Shown: piece by piece, positions 7,342 through 15,991 of the stretch
Numbering within the stretch: position 1 is the first letter of the stretch
How the letters are laid out: each line of letters starts with the position of its first letter
Assembly (NCBI GenBank): GCA_046565505.1
Contig: JBKHYJ010000076.1
Span: forward strand, 42,691 to 106,690
DNA: 64,000 nt
Direction: 5' to 3'
DNA from: JBKHYJ01 sp046565505
GTDB taxonomy: Bacteria > Acidobacteriota > Blastocatellia > UBA7656
Made by a program: the position numbers and the translations under genes
The notes under the pieces: model-generated
What the model was told of the DNA's origin: nothing
The model's database searches: none
The model's input: only the letters and a program-made list of their open reading frames with translations

Positions 7342-8715
7342 CTACCGCTTACCGGCGGCAGTCTTGTTCCTGCGAAGCTCGTCTGTGACAAAGTGGCCGC
7401 GTATTAAATCAACGCCTACGGCTGAGCCATGCGGCGGGCGCAGCGTGAGCGAAGGATTGGAAGTGGCTTCGAGCCAGACCTGGCGGCCCCCGGTCAGTAT
7501 GAGAACAGCCTTCTCGCTAGTCCAGAAGGGGGTGTGTTGTAGGGCGGTGACGCGCGATTCCATCCGGTCTAAAGGATGGCCCGCGCCCGCGGGGTGGCTT
7601 ATGGCGGGTTGCGCGGCGAATCCGAATAATGAGGACGAGGCAGGCGCGGCCGAGCCGTCCGGCCCGTAATCTCCATTGGCTCGCTCGGCGACGGCGGCGG
7701 CGAGCCTCTCGAAAAGCTCGACCGACCCCTTGCCTATTATGTCCGCGAACTCGGCCAGGTAAGCCGCCAGCATCAACTCGTGCTCGGCCTCAAGGTAAAG
7801 GGCCGACGAGCTGATGCCCTGGTATATCCCCCTGAGCTTCACGCCGGACTGGCTCGAATGGCCGGCCTGGAATTCGCAAAGGTGCGCGAGCACCACGGCC
7901 CACACGTCGTCGCCGACGCGGCCTTCTATTAGAATCTGTGCGACGGGCTTGCCTATGATGCCGACGAATACCTCTTCGAGCGAGGCGCGGTCTTCGTGCT
8001 GGTCGTCGATACCCAGGTCAACCCAGTCGGCCCATGCGTCGTCTAATTTCACGCCCGCGAACTTCACGTTGCGCAGCTTCGCGCCCGTCAGGTTACAGCC
8101 GGATAAATCCGCGCCCGTCAGGTCCGCGCCGCGCAGGTTGCACCTCATCAGGGTGCTGGCAGAGAGGTTCGCGCCCATGAGGTTCGCGCTCACCAGTGAG
8201 CAGCCATCGAAGCGCACGCCGGACAAATCCGCGTAGGAGAGGTCCGCCCCTTCGAGCAGTGCGTCGCTGAGGTTGCTGCCGGCCATCTGCGCCATCCTGA
8301 CGTAGGCGCTGGAGAGGTGCGCGCCGTTGAGGTCCGTCTCATTGAGGAAGGTGCCGACCAGGTAGGCGCCCGCTAGCTCCGCCCGTTCGAGGTTGGCCCC
8401 GGTCAGGTCCGCGCCGCTGAGGTCTGCGCGGCTGAGGTCTGCGTTTTTCATAGTCGCGCCGATCATGCTCGATTCGACCAGATTCGCGCCTACGAGCGTG
8501 GCCTCATTGAGAATCGCGCCGCTCAGGAAGCAGCCCGTCAGCCGCGTCTCGCGCAGGTCGGCGTGGCGCAGATTAGCCATTCTCAGGTTGGCCTCCGTGA
8601 GGTCCGCGTGCGAGAGGTCCACCCCCGAAAGGTCTACCCGCACGAGGTTAAGCCCGCGAAGGCTTTCGCCGCCGGCAATGCGGTCAACTATCTCGCCTCT
8701 TGATAACTGCGGCAT
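7342..8715 (-). CDS. Pentapeptide-repeat protein with an extra C-terminal domain
   Basis: 457-aa protein. Residues ~25-225 are an almost unbroken series of A(D/N)LXX pentapeptide repeats (about 40), which fold as a right-handed quadrilateral beta helix. The last ~235 residues have no repeats: a segment with VFVGIIGKPVAQILIEGRVGDDVWAVV, an acidic helical part and a C-terminal piece, RQVWLEATSNPSLTLRPP, that is beta-rich. I do not recognise that domain. Start ATG8715, with GAGAG ahead; no signal peptide, so cytoplasmic. Some pentapeptide proteins mimic DNA and bind gyrase, many have no known role. The repeats make the DNA internally repetitive, which produces long false frames on the other strand. 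Confidence 0.88.
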   Translation of the reverse strand: MPQLSRGEIVDRIAGGESLRGLNLVRVDLSGVDLSHADLTEANLRMANLRHADLRETRLTGCFLSGAILNEATLVGANLVESSMIGATMKNADLSRADLSGADLTGANLERAELAGAYLVGTFLNETDLNGAHLSSAYVRMAQMAGSNLSDALLEGADLSYADLSGVRFDGCSLVSANLMGANLSASTLMRCNLRGADLTGADLSGCNLTGAKLRNVKFAGVKLDDAWADWVDLGIDDQHEDRASLEEVFVGIIGKPVAQILIEGRVGDDVWAVVLAHLCEFQAGHSSQSGVKLRGIYQGISSSALYLEAEHELMLAAYLAEFADIIGKGSVELFERLAAAVAERANGDYGPDGSAAPASSSLFGFAAQPAISHPAGAGHPLDRMESRVTALQHTPFWTSEKAVLILTGGRQVWLEATSNPSLTLRPPHGSAVGVDLIRGHFVTDELRRNKTAAGKR

Positions 8716-9043
8716 TATTTCTCTCGGGGAAGCCACTCGACACGGGGGCAATCAAGTATGCAGAGGGCGGAAATCATAAGGGGCGGTAGAGATGCGAGCG
8801 CACGAATGGACAGATTTGCGACGCACTAACCCTTCGGCTCAGTTAATTCGGCTCAATTCACCGGACTATGTTAGCCGCAGTCGGCAGGGGAGTAAATACT
8901 ATTTTAGGCGGGGAAGCCCGGAATCGGCGGCCCCGAGCGCGCCGCCCGGCGACGGCGGCCCGGCCTCCGAAGTTTCAACCGTTGGGGCGGCCTTTCAAGC
9001 ATGAAAATTGAATCCGAGGGCCAGGTCGCGCGAGGGCGACGGC
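8716..9043. other. Intergenic region without a recognisable gene
   Basis: Between two minus-strand genes. It contains a short direct repeat (TTCGGCTCAGTT, then TTCGGCTCAATT near 8835-8858) and a GC-rich segment at 8918-8995. A 70-codon plus-strand frame has no family resemblance. I see no RNA gene and no convincing terminator. Confidence 0.4.
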
Positions 9044-9727
9044 TCAGCACCCGGGGGCGCGAGACACCCCCGCTTTGAGCCGCGCCACCTCCTGAATCTC
9101 TTCCGCGAGCTCGAGCGTGCGCCGCGCCGCCTGTTGGGCCACGTTCTGCTCGTCCGCCGTGACGGCGTAGCGCGCGAGCAACAGCCGGCCCAGCTCGTGA
9201 TGGCGCTGTTCGTCGGGCTGTATCCGGTCACTGTAAAGGGCGGCCGTCTCGTGGTCGCCGCGCGACCGGCAGAACTCTATGAAGCACTGATTCCGCACTA
9301 GTGCTATGGCTTCCCGGGTGAACTGGCCCGCGGCCACGCGGGCGGCGGTGCTTTGGAGCGCTCGCAGGTACTCGAACAGGGCCGAGTAGCCGCCTTCGCG
9401 CGGGTCGATCTTATCTGAGTCAACGCCTATCTGCGCTAGCCGCTCGGAGATCAGCCGGTAGTGCTTCGCTTCGTCGCCCACCTGGCGCGCGAAGGCCAGC
9501 TTCACGTCAAGCTCCGACGTGGTGTTCATCCAGATGGCCGCCACCTCGGCGGCCTCAAGCTCGTTTTTGAGCGCGACGCGAAGCAGCCTGCCGACGGTGA
9601 GCTCTTCCGGCGCGTCGCCGGCCGCGCTGAGCCGCTCTAACCTTTCGAGAGACGCGCGATTTTCTTCCGCGAGCACCGCGACGAACTCTTCGCCCGTCAT
9701 GGCTTGTGCGTTTTGATTCTCAGTCAT
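9044..9727 (-). CDS. Ferritin-like (diiron-type) protein
   Basis: 227-aa, almost wholly helical cytoplasmic protein. Helix motifs NELEAAEVAAIW ... GDEAKHYRLISERL and, later, DHETAALYSDRIQPDEQRHHELGRLLL supply two E...ExxH sets, the ligand pattern of the ferritin / rubrerythrin / PaaA-like diiron fold. A separate N-terminal helical part (MTGEEFVAVLAEENRASLERLERL) precedes it. It might be an oxygenase component or an iron/peroxide protein; no partner reductase gene lies nearby, so the reaction is open. The weak ribosome site leaves the start slightly uncertain. Confidence 0.8.
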   Translation of the reverse strand: MTENQNAQAMTGEEFVAVLAEENRASLERLERLSAAGDAPEELTVGRLLRVALKNELEAAEVAAIWMNTTSELDVKLAFARQVGDEAKHYRLISERLAQIGVDSDKIDPREGGYSALFEYLRALQSTAARVAAGQFTREAIALVRNQCFIEFCRSRGDHETAALYSDRIQPDEQRHHELGRLLLARYAVTADEQNVAQQAARRTLELAEEIQEVARLKAGVSRAPGC

Positions 9728-9779
9728 AGATTACCGAGCTTATATCAGGCGGCACGGCGTTGCAAATAACGCGGGGCCA

Positions 9780-9808
9780 TTGACCAACGTCGCGCGGCTA
9801 GATAATAT
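9780..9808 (+). promoter_or_regulatory. Sigma-70-type promoter
   Basis: TTGACC, 17-bp spacer, TAATAT, ending 33 bases before the start codon of the small Cys protein gene. It may also drive the hydrolase gene after it. Confidence 0.55.
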
Positions 9809-9841
9809 ACGGCCCGACGAATCCCATATGGAGGTGGAGCA

Positions 9842-10120
9842 ATGGACGCAGTCGGTCTGGCCGACATTCAATCTAAAGAGATCCAGCCGGGCACTCAAAG
9901 AGCGGGCGAGTATTTGCCGCTTCTGCCCGGGCAGACCGTTTGCACAGTCAAGAATGAAAAGAGGGAGCGGTGTCAGGCGCACGTGAAGCAGTGGCTCACC
10001 GCCCCCGACGACGTTCGCAAGAAGGCCGCGCCCGGCAACACCATCCACCGCTGCCAGCGCTGCTTCACAATCTACGAAGGCCCGCCACAGGAATACCTGC
10101 ACCCGAAGGGCAAGAGATGA
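9842..10120 (+). CDS. Small cysteine-containing protein of unknown function
   Basis: 92-aa protein, not recognised. ATG9842 has a clear GGAGGTGGAG ribosome site and a promoter just upstream, so it is probably real. Four cysteines (C34, C44 and a CQRC pair at 71-74) could form one zinc-ribbon-like site. The C-terminal end is basic. No signal peptide. It lies 42 bases before the epoxide-hydrolase-like gene, with which it may be co-transcribed. Confidence 0.7.
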   Translation: MDAVGLADIQSKEIQPGTQRAGEYLPLLPGQTVCTVKNEKRERCQAHVKQWLTAPDDVRKKAAPGNTIHRCQRCFTIYEGPPQEYLHPKGKR

Positions 10121-10162
10121 TCTCGGGGCGGCGCGGGGTAAGAAATTACAGGTGACGCGATT

Positions 10163-11182
10163 ATGAAAACTGGAAAGCTCAGGCGGATGAACCGGGTCGG
10201 CGCCGCGGTCCTCGCCCTTGCGTTTGTTATCGCTCCCGCCTACGGCCACCGGCGGCCGGCCGCGGACAAAACGCCCGACAAGAAAGAGGAAGCGAAATCA
10301 CCCATGATTAAACACGAATACGCGGAAGTGAACGGCGTTCGCCTGCACTACGCGACCGCGGGGAAGGGGAAGCTCATCATGTTCGTCCATGGCTTCCCGG
10401 AATTCTGGTACGAGTGGAAGAATCAGCTCGCGGAGTTCGGCAAAGACTACAAGGCCGTGGCCCCCGACATGCGCGGGTATAATCTTTCGTCGAAGCCCGC
10501 CGAAGTCGAGCAGTACCAGGTGAAGTACCTCGTCGAAGACCTGCGCGCGCTCGCGGAAAAACTGGGCCATAAAAAATTCATCCTGGTCGCGCATGATTGG
10601 GGCGGCGCGGTGGCCTGGGCGTTCGCGATAGCCCACCCCGATTACCTGGAAAAGCTCGTCATCATCAACGCCCCGCACCCCGGCGTCTTCGCGCGCGAGC
10701 TGCGCGACAACCCTGCCCAGCAGAAGGCTTCGCAGTACATGCTATTTTTCCGGAGCCCGCAAGCCGAGGCGACGCTCTCCGCGAACAACTACGCCCAGCT
10801 CGTGCAGGCCGTGCTGGGCGAAGGGCTGAAGACCGGCGCATTCACGGAAGAGGACAAGAAGGCTTACATAGAGGCGTGGTCGCAGCCGGGCGCGCTCACG
10901 GGCGGCCTGAATTATTACCGGGCCGCGCGCGTGGGGCCTCCGTCAGGTGAGGCCGACAAGCAGGGGACGAGTTTCGCGCAGGACATGCCCTCGCTCATGG
11001 TGAAAGTACCGACGCTCGTCATATGGGGCGAGAAAGACACCGCGCTGCTCACCGGCAACCTCGAAGGGCTGGATAAGTTCGTACCTGCTTTGACGGTAAA
11101 GCGCATACCGGACGGCACGCACTGGGTCATTCACGAGAAGCCCGCGCTCATCAACGGCTACATACGCGAATTCATCAAATAG
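10163..11182 (+). CDS. Exported alpha/beta hydrolase, epoxide hydrolase type
   Basis: 339-aa alpha/beta hydrolase with an N-terminal signal peptide (to about residue 28, APAYG-H). The motifs are those of epoxide hydrolases and haloalkane dehalogenases: HGFPEFWYEW (oxyanion hole, 76-85), nucleophile Asp145 in VAHDWGGAVAW, acid Asp292 in WGEKDTALL and His320 in DGTHWVIHEKP. The cap carries GGLNYYRA (248-254), the tyrosine pair typical of epoxide hydrolases, which favours that activity over dehalogenation. A Lys/Glu-rich linker follows the signal peptide. Start ATG10163 with AGGTGA upstream. Natural substrate unknown. Confidence 0.9.
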   Translation: MKTGKLRRMNRVGAAVLALAFVIAPAYGHRRPAADKTPDKKEEAKSPMIKHEYAEVNGVRLHYATAGKGKLIMFVHGFPEFWYEWKNQLAEFGKDYKAVAPDMRGYNLSSKPAEVEQYQVKYLVEDLRALAEKLGHKKFILVAHDWGGAVAWAFAIAHPDYLEKLVIINAPHPGVFARELRDNPAQQKASQYMLFFRSPQAEATLSANNYAQLVQAVLGEGLKTGAFTEEDKKAYIEAWSQPGALTGGLNYYRAARVGPPSGEADKQGTSFAQDMPSLMVKVPTLVIWGEKDTALLTGNLEGLDKFVPALTVKRIPDGTHWVIHEKPALINGYIREFIK

Positions 11183-11305
11183 GTCGGCGGGGGCCGGCCG
11201 CGCGTCACAGGCTGCGCCTTGAAACGGGCCGCCGGAGCCTCTTTCAAGGCGCGGCCGCTCGCCCCACTTCCGGCTGCGACTTTCTCACCGCGCCGAGGCC
11301 CGGGC

Positions 11306-13615
11306 TCAGGGCGTGAGTCCGACGCGGCGGGCCAGGTCCCTATACCTGGGGTCCGAGCGGATGGAGTCGAATATCGGTCCCGCCCCGAGGTAAGCCAGAA
11401 ACCCATACCGCTCTTCGTACGCCCTTTCGAGCCATTCAAACGTCGCGTCCACGTCGCCGAGTCCTATCCAGATTATCGCGATCAGGTATGACGGGACGTA
11501 CCTATCTTTTGATGACGCGATCAGGTCATTCATTACTTCCCGCGCGCGCCCGCGCTCCCCGGCCACCGCGTAGGCGTGGCCGAGCGCGGCCATCGTTTCC
11601 GTGTCGTCGCCCGAAAGGGCCAGGCATTTTTCAAACTCGCTCAGAGCTTCGGCGTACATGAATTTCTGCTCGTAGGCCTGGCCCAGGCGGCGGTGTGCGA
11701 GCGTGAAGTCCGGGTCTAGCTCCAACGTCTTCTCGTACGCCTCGATGGCTTTGTCGAAGCGCCGCGCCAGGTAGAGTATCCACCCCGCGTTCGTGTTTAT
11801 CGGCAGCGACAGCGGGTCCAGCTCCCTGGCGCGGCCCATCACGGCCTCGGCTTCATCCATACGGTTCATCGCGGCCAGATAAAGCGCGTACCACTGGTGG
11901 GCCGGCGCGTACCCCGGGTTGAGCTCGAGCGCCCGCTTGAACGCTCTCTCGGCTTCGGCCCAATCCCAGTCGTAGCCGAATTTCACGAACGCCAGGGATG
12001 CGTGAGCCTCCGCGAGCCTGTCGTCGAGTTCGAGCGCCTTCATCGCCGCCGCCTTCGCGCGTGGGAAGGCGTCCTTGGGCGCGAGCGCGCTGTAGCTGGC
12101 GAGTATGTTGTAAGAGTCGGCTAGGCCGGCGTAGGCCAGCGCGTAGTTCGGGTCGCTCTCTATCGCCTGGTGAAAATACTCTATCCCTTTTTTTAGCCCC
12201 TCGGCCGTCCGGCGGTTCCAGTAGTACCGACCCTTGAGGTAAAGCTGGTAGGCTTCGGTGTTCTCCGTGTACCGCTTGCCGAGTTGCCTCTTCTGCGCGC
12301 CGCTCAGCTTGAGCCGCAGCTTTTCGGAAATGACGCTCGATATCTCTTCTTCGATGGTGAAGATGTCCGAGAGCTTTCGGTTGTACTGCTCGCCCCAGAG
12401 GTGCGACCCGTCTTCCGTATCGACCATCTCGACTTTGATGACGAGCACTTCGCCGCGTTGGAGCACACGGCCCGTGACGAGCGCGCGCACGCCGAGGTCG
12501 CGGCCGACCTGCCTGGGGTCCACCTCCTTACCCTTGTAGCGGAAGACGGTGCTGCGCGCCATGACGCGCAGCTTCGGGAGCTGCGACAGGTTGTTGATGA
12601 TGCTTTCGGTGATGCCGTCCGAAAGGTATTCGGCGTCGGGGTCGCCGCCCGCGTTCGCGAGCGGGAGTATCGCGAGCGAGTCCACGCCGCGCCGCGTCCG
12701 CGCGCGCCTGGCCGCCGTCCTCATGGAGGAGGTCGTGTGGGCCGCGGCCGCGCCGGAGTCCGTGTCCCGCTTCAGGTTGCGGAGGTCCGTCGCCACCTCG
12801 CGCGCCGATTGATACCGCCGCTCCCGATCTTTTTCCAGGCACTTGCGAATGATGCGCTCAAGCTCCGCGGGCGCGTTGTAGTTGAAGCGAGCGGGCGGCG
12901 GAGGCTCCTGGTGAATGATCCTGTCTATGACTTCCGTCGCCGCGCCGCCGTCGAATGGCAGCCGCCCCGTGAGCATCTCGTACATGACGACGCCGAGCGA
13001 GAATATGTCGGAGCGCGAGTCGACGCCGCGGCCGAGCGCCTGCTCGGGCGACATGTAAGAAACGGTGCCCATCACTACGCCCGCGGCCGTCTGCGCGCCG
13101 AGCGGCACGGTCGCGTCGCTCGACCCGTCGCTATTGATGGCCGGCTCGATCACTTTAGCGAGTCCGAAATCGAGCACCTTCACATGCCCGCGCGGGGTCA
13201 CCATCAGGTTAGAGCTTTTAATGTCGCGGTGGACGATGCCGGCCGCGTGCGCCTCTTCGAGCGCGTCGGCCACCTGCGTCGCGATGTCGGTCGCCTCGCC
13301 TGGGGGGAGCGGGCCGCGCCCGACGCGCCGCGAGAGCGGCTCTCCCTCGACGTACTCCATCACTATAAACATCGTCCCTTCATGTTCGCCTATGTCGTAG
13401 ATGGCCGCTATGTAAGGCGAGCGCAGGGCCGAGGCCGCGCGGGCCTCCTTCAGAAACCTCGCGCGGCGGTCCGGGTCATACTGGTAAGACGCGGGCAGGA
13501 ATTTGAGCGCGACCTGGCGGCCGAGCCTCGTGTCTTCGGCGAGGTAGACTTCCCCCATGCCGCCCGCGCCGAGCTTGCCCAGGATTCGATAATGCGAGAC
13601 CGCTTCTGAGATCAT
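11306..13615 (-). CDS. Ser/Thr protein kinase with TolB-like and TPR domains
   Basis: 769-aa soluble Hanks-type kinase. Kinase domain residues ~9-275: GAGGMGEVYLAED P-loop, ALKFL lysine, HRDIKSSNLM catalytic loop, DFGLAK metal loop and GTVSYMSPEQ activation end; all key residues are present, so it should be active. Residues ~312-430 (SLAILPLANAGGDPDAEYLSDGITESI ... GRVLQRGEVLVIKVEMVD) match the TolB-like domain often found behind kinases or cyclases. Residues ~455-750 are TPR repeats (for example YAPAHQWYALYLAAMNRMDEAEAV). No membrane helix is seen between kinase and TPRs, unlike PknB. The kinase-TolB-TPR layout is very common in Acidobacteriota. Signal and targets unknown. Confidence 0.95.
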   Translation of the reverse strand: MISEAVSHYRILGKLGAGGMGEVYLAEDTRLGRQVALKFLPASYQYDPDRRARFLKEARAASALRSPYIAAIYDIGEHEGTMFIVMEYVEGEPLSRRVGRGPLPPGEATDIATQVADALEEAHAAGIVHRDIKSSNLMVTPRGHVKVLDFGLAKVIEPAINSDGSSDATVPLGAQTAAGVVMGTVSYMSPEQALGRGVDSRSDIFSLGVVMYEMLTGRLPFDGGAATEVIDRIIHQEPPPPARFNYNAPAELERIIRKCLEKDRERRYQSAREVATDLRNLKRDTDSGAAAAHTTSSMRTAARRARTRRGVDSLAILPLANAGGDPDAEYLSDGITESIINNLSQLPKLRVMARSTVFRYKGKEVDPRQVGRDLGVRALVTGRVLQRGEVLVIKVEMVDTEDGSHLWGEQYNRKLSDIFTIEEEISSVISEKLRLKLSGAQKRQLGKRYTENTEAYQLYLKGRYYWNRRTAEGLKKGIEYFHQAIESDPNYALAYAGLADSYNILASYSALAPKDAFPRAKAAAMKALELDDRLAEAHASLAFVKFGYDWDWAEAERAFKRALELNPGYAPAHQWYALYLAAMNRMDEAEAVMGRARELDPLSLPINTNAGWILYLARRFDKAIEAYEKTLELDPDFTLAHRRLGQAYEQKFMYAEALSEFEKCLALSGDDTETMAALGHAYAVAGERGRAREVMNDLIASSKDRYVPSYLIAIIWIGLGDVDATFEWLERAYEERYGFLAYLGAGPIFDSIRSDPRYRDLARRVGLTP

Positions 13616-13790
13616 CTAAGCTCCATTCTCCCAGATACGTAAATGGCGGGCCAATCAGTTTTTCATCGGCCGCGGGGCCGGGAAGCCTCGTGCGGGGCCC
13701 GGCCGGGGAGGCCGAGCCCGACTTCGCCCGGAGGCGCGAAGGGCGGGTCCGCTCTTCGACGCGCCATGTTCTCAGGCCGCGATTCAAACC

Positions 13791-14516
13791 TCACTCGTCA
13801 TTAACCGGCTCTTTGGCTTCGACCGGCTGTTGCTTATCGAGGCTCTTTTTCCTGGGCGGCGCGGAGGGCATCCGCGCGTTGATCGGGGTCAGCGCCTTGT
13901 TGAGAATCTCCTTGCCCTTCGCCAGAAGCTCTTTCTCCTCGTCGGTCTCCATGAAGAATTCTTTCTCTTCTTCGATGACGCGGCGCTCGAATCGCGTGAT
14001 TATGTAGACGGTGGCGATGATGACGATGAATACGAGTAGGATTATCTGCACCCGGTGCAGGTCGCCGATCAGGCCCTCTATGCCCGCGGCGAACGTGAAG
14101 CCCAGCCCTTCGAGCACGCCGACCCACACGCCGCAGCTCGCCAGCGTGAGCAGCGCGAATTTCACGTAGCCGAAGTGCGCGAGCCCCCAGAATATCGCGC
14201 TGGTCGTCCTCAGGCCGTAGACGTATTTCACTATGAATACCGTCAACACCCCGAATCGCCGCATGAGCTTTTCGATGCGCGGCCGCGCGCGCATGAAGAA
14301 GCGCAACGTGCGCGCGCGGCTGCGGAAGCGCGCGCCTATGAAGTAGCTTACAGAGTCGCCCACGAAGCCGCCGGCCGTCCCCACCAGCAGCGCTTCTTGC
14401 AGGGTGAACAGCCCTGCCTTCGCCAGCACGCCCGCGAAAAGCAGCGTCAGATCGCCTTCGATCATCGTGCCGAAGAAGACCGCCCACAGCCCATACCTTT
14501 GCAAGAGTTCGTACAT
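13791..14516 (-). CDS. DedA / VTT domain membrane protein
   Basis: 241-aa inner-membrane protein of the DedA family, whose members act as lipid (undecaprenyl-phosphate or phospholipid) flippases or affect membrane potential. Seen: the re-entrant region FFGTMIEGDLTLLFAGVLAKAG, GGFVGDSVSYFIGARF, then FIVKYVYGLRTTSAIFWG and two more hydrophobic helices (~150-190). The ~50-residue C-terminal tail is charged and cytoplasmic. The start codon has no Shine-Dalgarno site; instead one arm of an inverted repeat ends eight bases upstream. Confidence 0.9.
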   Translation of the reverse strand: MYELLQRYGLWAVFFGTMIEGDLTLLFAGVLAKAGLFTLQEALLVGTAGGFVGDSVSYFIGARFRSRARTLRFFMRARPRIEKLMRRFGVLTVFIVKYVYGLRTTSAIFWGLAHFGYVKFALLTLASCGVWVGVLEGLGFTFAAGIEGLIGDLHRVQIILLVFIVIIATVYIITRFERRVIEEEKEFFMETDEEKELLAKGKEILNKALTPINARMPSAPPRKKSLDKQQPVEAKEPVNDE

Positions 14517-14524
14517 TAATTACT

Positions 14525-14676
14525 GTTTCTAGTTTATCTCCCCAGGCCGCAGGTGCGCGCCTTGCGCGCGCCGCTTCCCCGCTCGTAGCGTCTAGCCAGG
14601 GTGTGACCGCCGATCCCTACCGCGAACCTCGAACCGCCGCGCGCGCAACGCGTCTTCGGCCATCTAAACTAGAAAC
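14525..14676. repeat. Intergenic inverted repeat, 12-bp arms
   Basis: Perfect arms GTTTCTAGTTTA (14525-14536) and TAAACTAGAAAC (14665-14676) enclose a 128-nt GC-rich core. The left arm lies eight bases from the DedA start codon. It resembles in build, not in sequence, the AT-rich inverted repeats before lepA and elsewhere in this window. The stretch 14517-14888 holds nothing else apart from this repeat and one promoter. Confidence 0.7.
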
Positions 14677-14722
14677 TACCTGCCCCGCTCGGGCGTGGGG
14701 ATTGTAGCGCACTTTAGCAAAA

Positions 14723-14752
14723 TTGACATCCCTTTCGCGCCTTTGTTATCCT
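14723..14752 (+). promoter_or_regulatory. Sigma-70-type promoter for the ROK kinase gene
   Basis: TTGACA, 18-bp spacer, TATCCT. The start codon lies 137 bases downstream, leaving a long leader. Confidence 0.5.
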
Positions 14753-14888
14753 CAAAAGTCCAGCTCCGATTCCATCTCGCGGCACAGGCTGCGGTGGGCC
14801 ACCTCGTCAGGCCGAAGGGGAAATAACGGGTGCCGGGCGCCGGTCGGGGCCGCGGGGCCTCTGACGCTGTTCGATCAAGGACCGCTTT

Positions 14889-15866
14889 ATGACTACCAGC
14901 CATCCCGACAATTCGGTTTTCATAGGACTCGACCTCGGCGGGACTACGCTCAAGGGCGCGCTCGTCAGCTCCGCGGGCGAGATCCTACATGAGATTCGCA
15001 AAGAGACTGAGCAGCGGAGCTCCGGCGCGCTCTTCGAGCAGATAGCCGAAGCCGCCCGCACCCTGCGTGACGACGGCCGCGCGGGCGGGCGGGCCGCGGG
15101 CATCGGCGTGGGCTTCCCGGGGCTCGTTAACCGCAGGACGAATCGTATAGAGGTCATGCCCAACCTCCCCGGCCTTTCGGAGATAGACGTGGTGGCGGAG
15201 CTGTCCGGCCGGGCCGGGCTGCCCGTGGTCATAGATAACGACGCGAACGCGGCCGCCTATGGCGAGCTTCAGGTCGGCGCGGCGCGCGGCCGGCGCGACG
15301 TTTTCTTCGTCGCGCTGGGGACGGGCATCGGCGCCGGCTTGATAATCAACGGCCACGTCTACAGGGGCACGGCCGGATTCGCAGGAGAGTTCGGCCACAT
15401 CACTATCGACCCGGAAGGCATAGAGTGCGCCTGCGGCAACATCGGCTGCCTTGAGACGATAGCGTCGGGACCTAACATAGTGCGCCGCACGCGCGAGCGG
15501 CTTTACCGCGACCGCACCTCGTCTCTTTCGCGCCTGGCCATCCCGCGCGACCGCGAATTCACCGCCGAAGACATCGCCCGCGCCGCCCGCGAAGGCGACG
15601 AGATGGCGCAGGTGATGATGGAGCGCACGGGGATGTTCTTAGGCATCGCCATAGCCGCCGTCATAAACCTGCTAAACGTCGAGATGGTCGTCATGGGCGG
15701 CGGCGTCATGGAGGCGGGCGACCTGATATTGAGGCCCACGATCAAGGAGACGCGCCGCCGCGCCTTCCCCCCTTCGTTCAAGAGCTGCGAAGTCGTCATC
15801 GCGAAGCTCGGCCCGCAGGCCGGCATGATCGGGGCCGCGCTGCTCGCGCGCGACCACGGCGATTAA
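14889..15866 (+). CDS. ROK family sugar kinase (glucokinase-like)
   Basis: 325-aa ROK kinase that should phosphorylate glucose or another hexose with ATP. Seen: phosphate-1 motif GLDLGGTTLKGALV (13-26), catalytic region NDANAAAYGE with the base Asp, phosphate-2 ALGTGIGAGLIINGHVYRG, and the ROK zinc motif GHITID ... CACGNIGCLET (His plus Cys ligands). No N-terminal helix-turn-helix, so it is an enzyme and not a ROK repressor. The MGGGV adenosine motif is at ~270. It lies directly before lepA, but with a repeat between them. Confidence 0.93.
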   Translation: MTTSHPDNSVFIGLDLGGTTLKGALVSSAGEILHEIRKETEQRSSGALFEQIAEAARTLRDDGRAGGRAAGIGVGFPGLVNRRTNRIEVMPNLPGLSEIDVVAELSGRAGLPVVIDNDANAAAYGELQVGAARGRRDVFFVALGTGIGAGLIINGHVYRGTAGFAGEFGHITIDPEGIECACGNIGCLETIASGPNIVRRTRERLYRDRTSSLSRLAIPRDREFTAEDIARAAREGDEMAQVMMERTGMFLGIAIAAVINLLNVEMVVMGGGVMEAGDLILRPTIKETRRRAFPPSFKSCEVVIAKLGPQAGMIGAALLARDHGD

Positions 15867-15879
15867 GTTGGGTCACGGT

Positions 15880-15989
15880 ATTTTAGATTTGGGGTTTGGA
15901 TTCGAGGGGTGTTAATCTGATTTAAGGTGTTCGACTCTGGATCGTGAGAGGCGGGCTCGGTTGAATCCGGCATCCGAAATCTAAAATTG
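15880..15989. repeat. AT-rich inverted repeat abutting the lepA start
   Basis: Left arm from 15880 (ATTTTAGATTTGGGG, then TTTGGATTCG), right arm 15961-15989 (GAATCCGG ... GAAATCTAAAATTG). Arms match imperfectly as inverted copies around a ~56-nt core. The right arm ends two bases before the lepA ATG. Same family as the repeats at 41553-41672 and 46904-47022: all three right arms end CTAAAATTG or CCAAAATTG. Confidence 0.75.
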
Positions 15990-15991
15990 TA

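Noticed and set aside
7342..8715. Tandem DNA repeat or CRISPR-like array
   Set aside because: Periodicity comes from pentapeptide codons (15-base units with varied sequence); no identical repeats with unique spacers.
7814..8779. Plus-strand frames rich in Arg/Ser/Ala repeats
   Set aside because: They are the complementary reading of the pentapeptide-repeat gene.
8792..9004. 70-aa plus-strand gene
   Set aside because: No ribosome site, no similarity, and composition like intergenic DNA.
12284..13609. 441-codon open frame on the plus strand
   Set aside because: It is antisense to the Ser/Thr kinase, whose motifs are complete; the plus-strand translation is Arg/His/Val-rich without domains.
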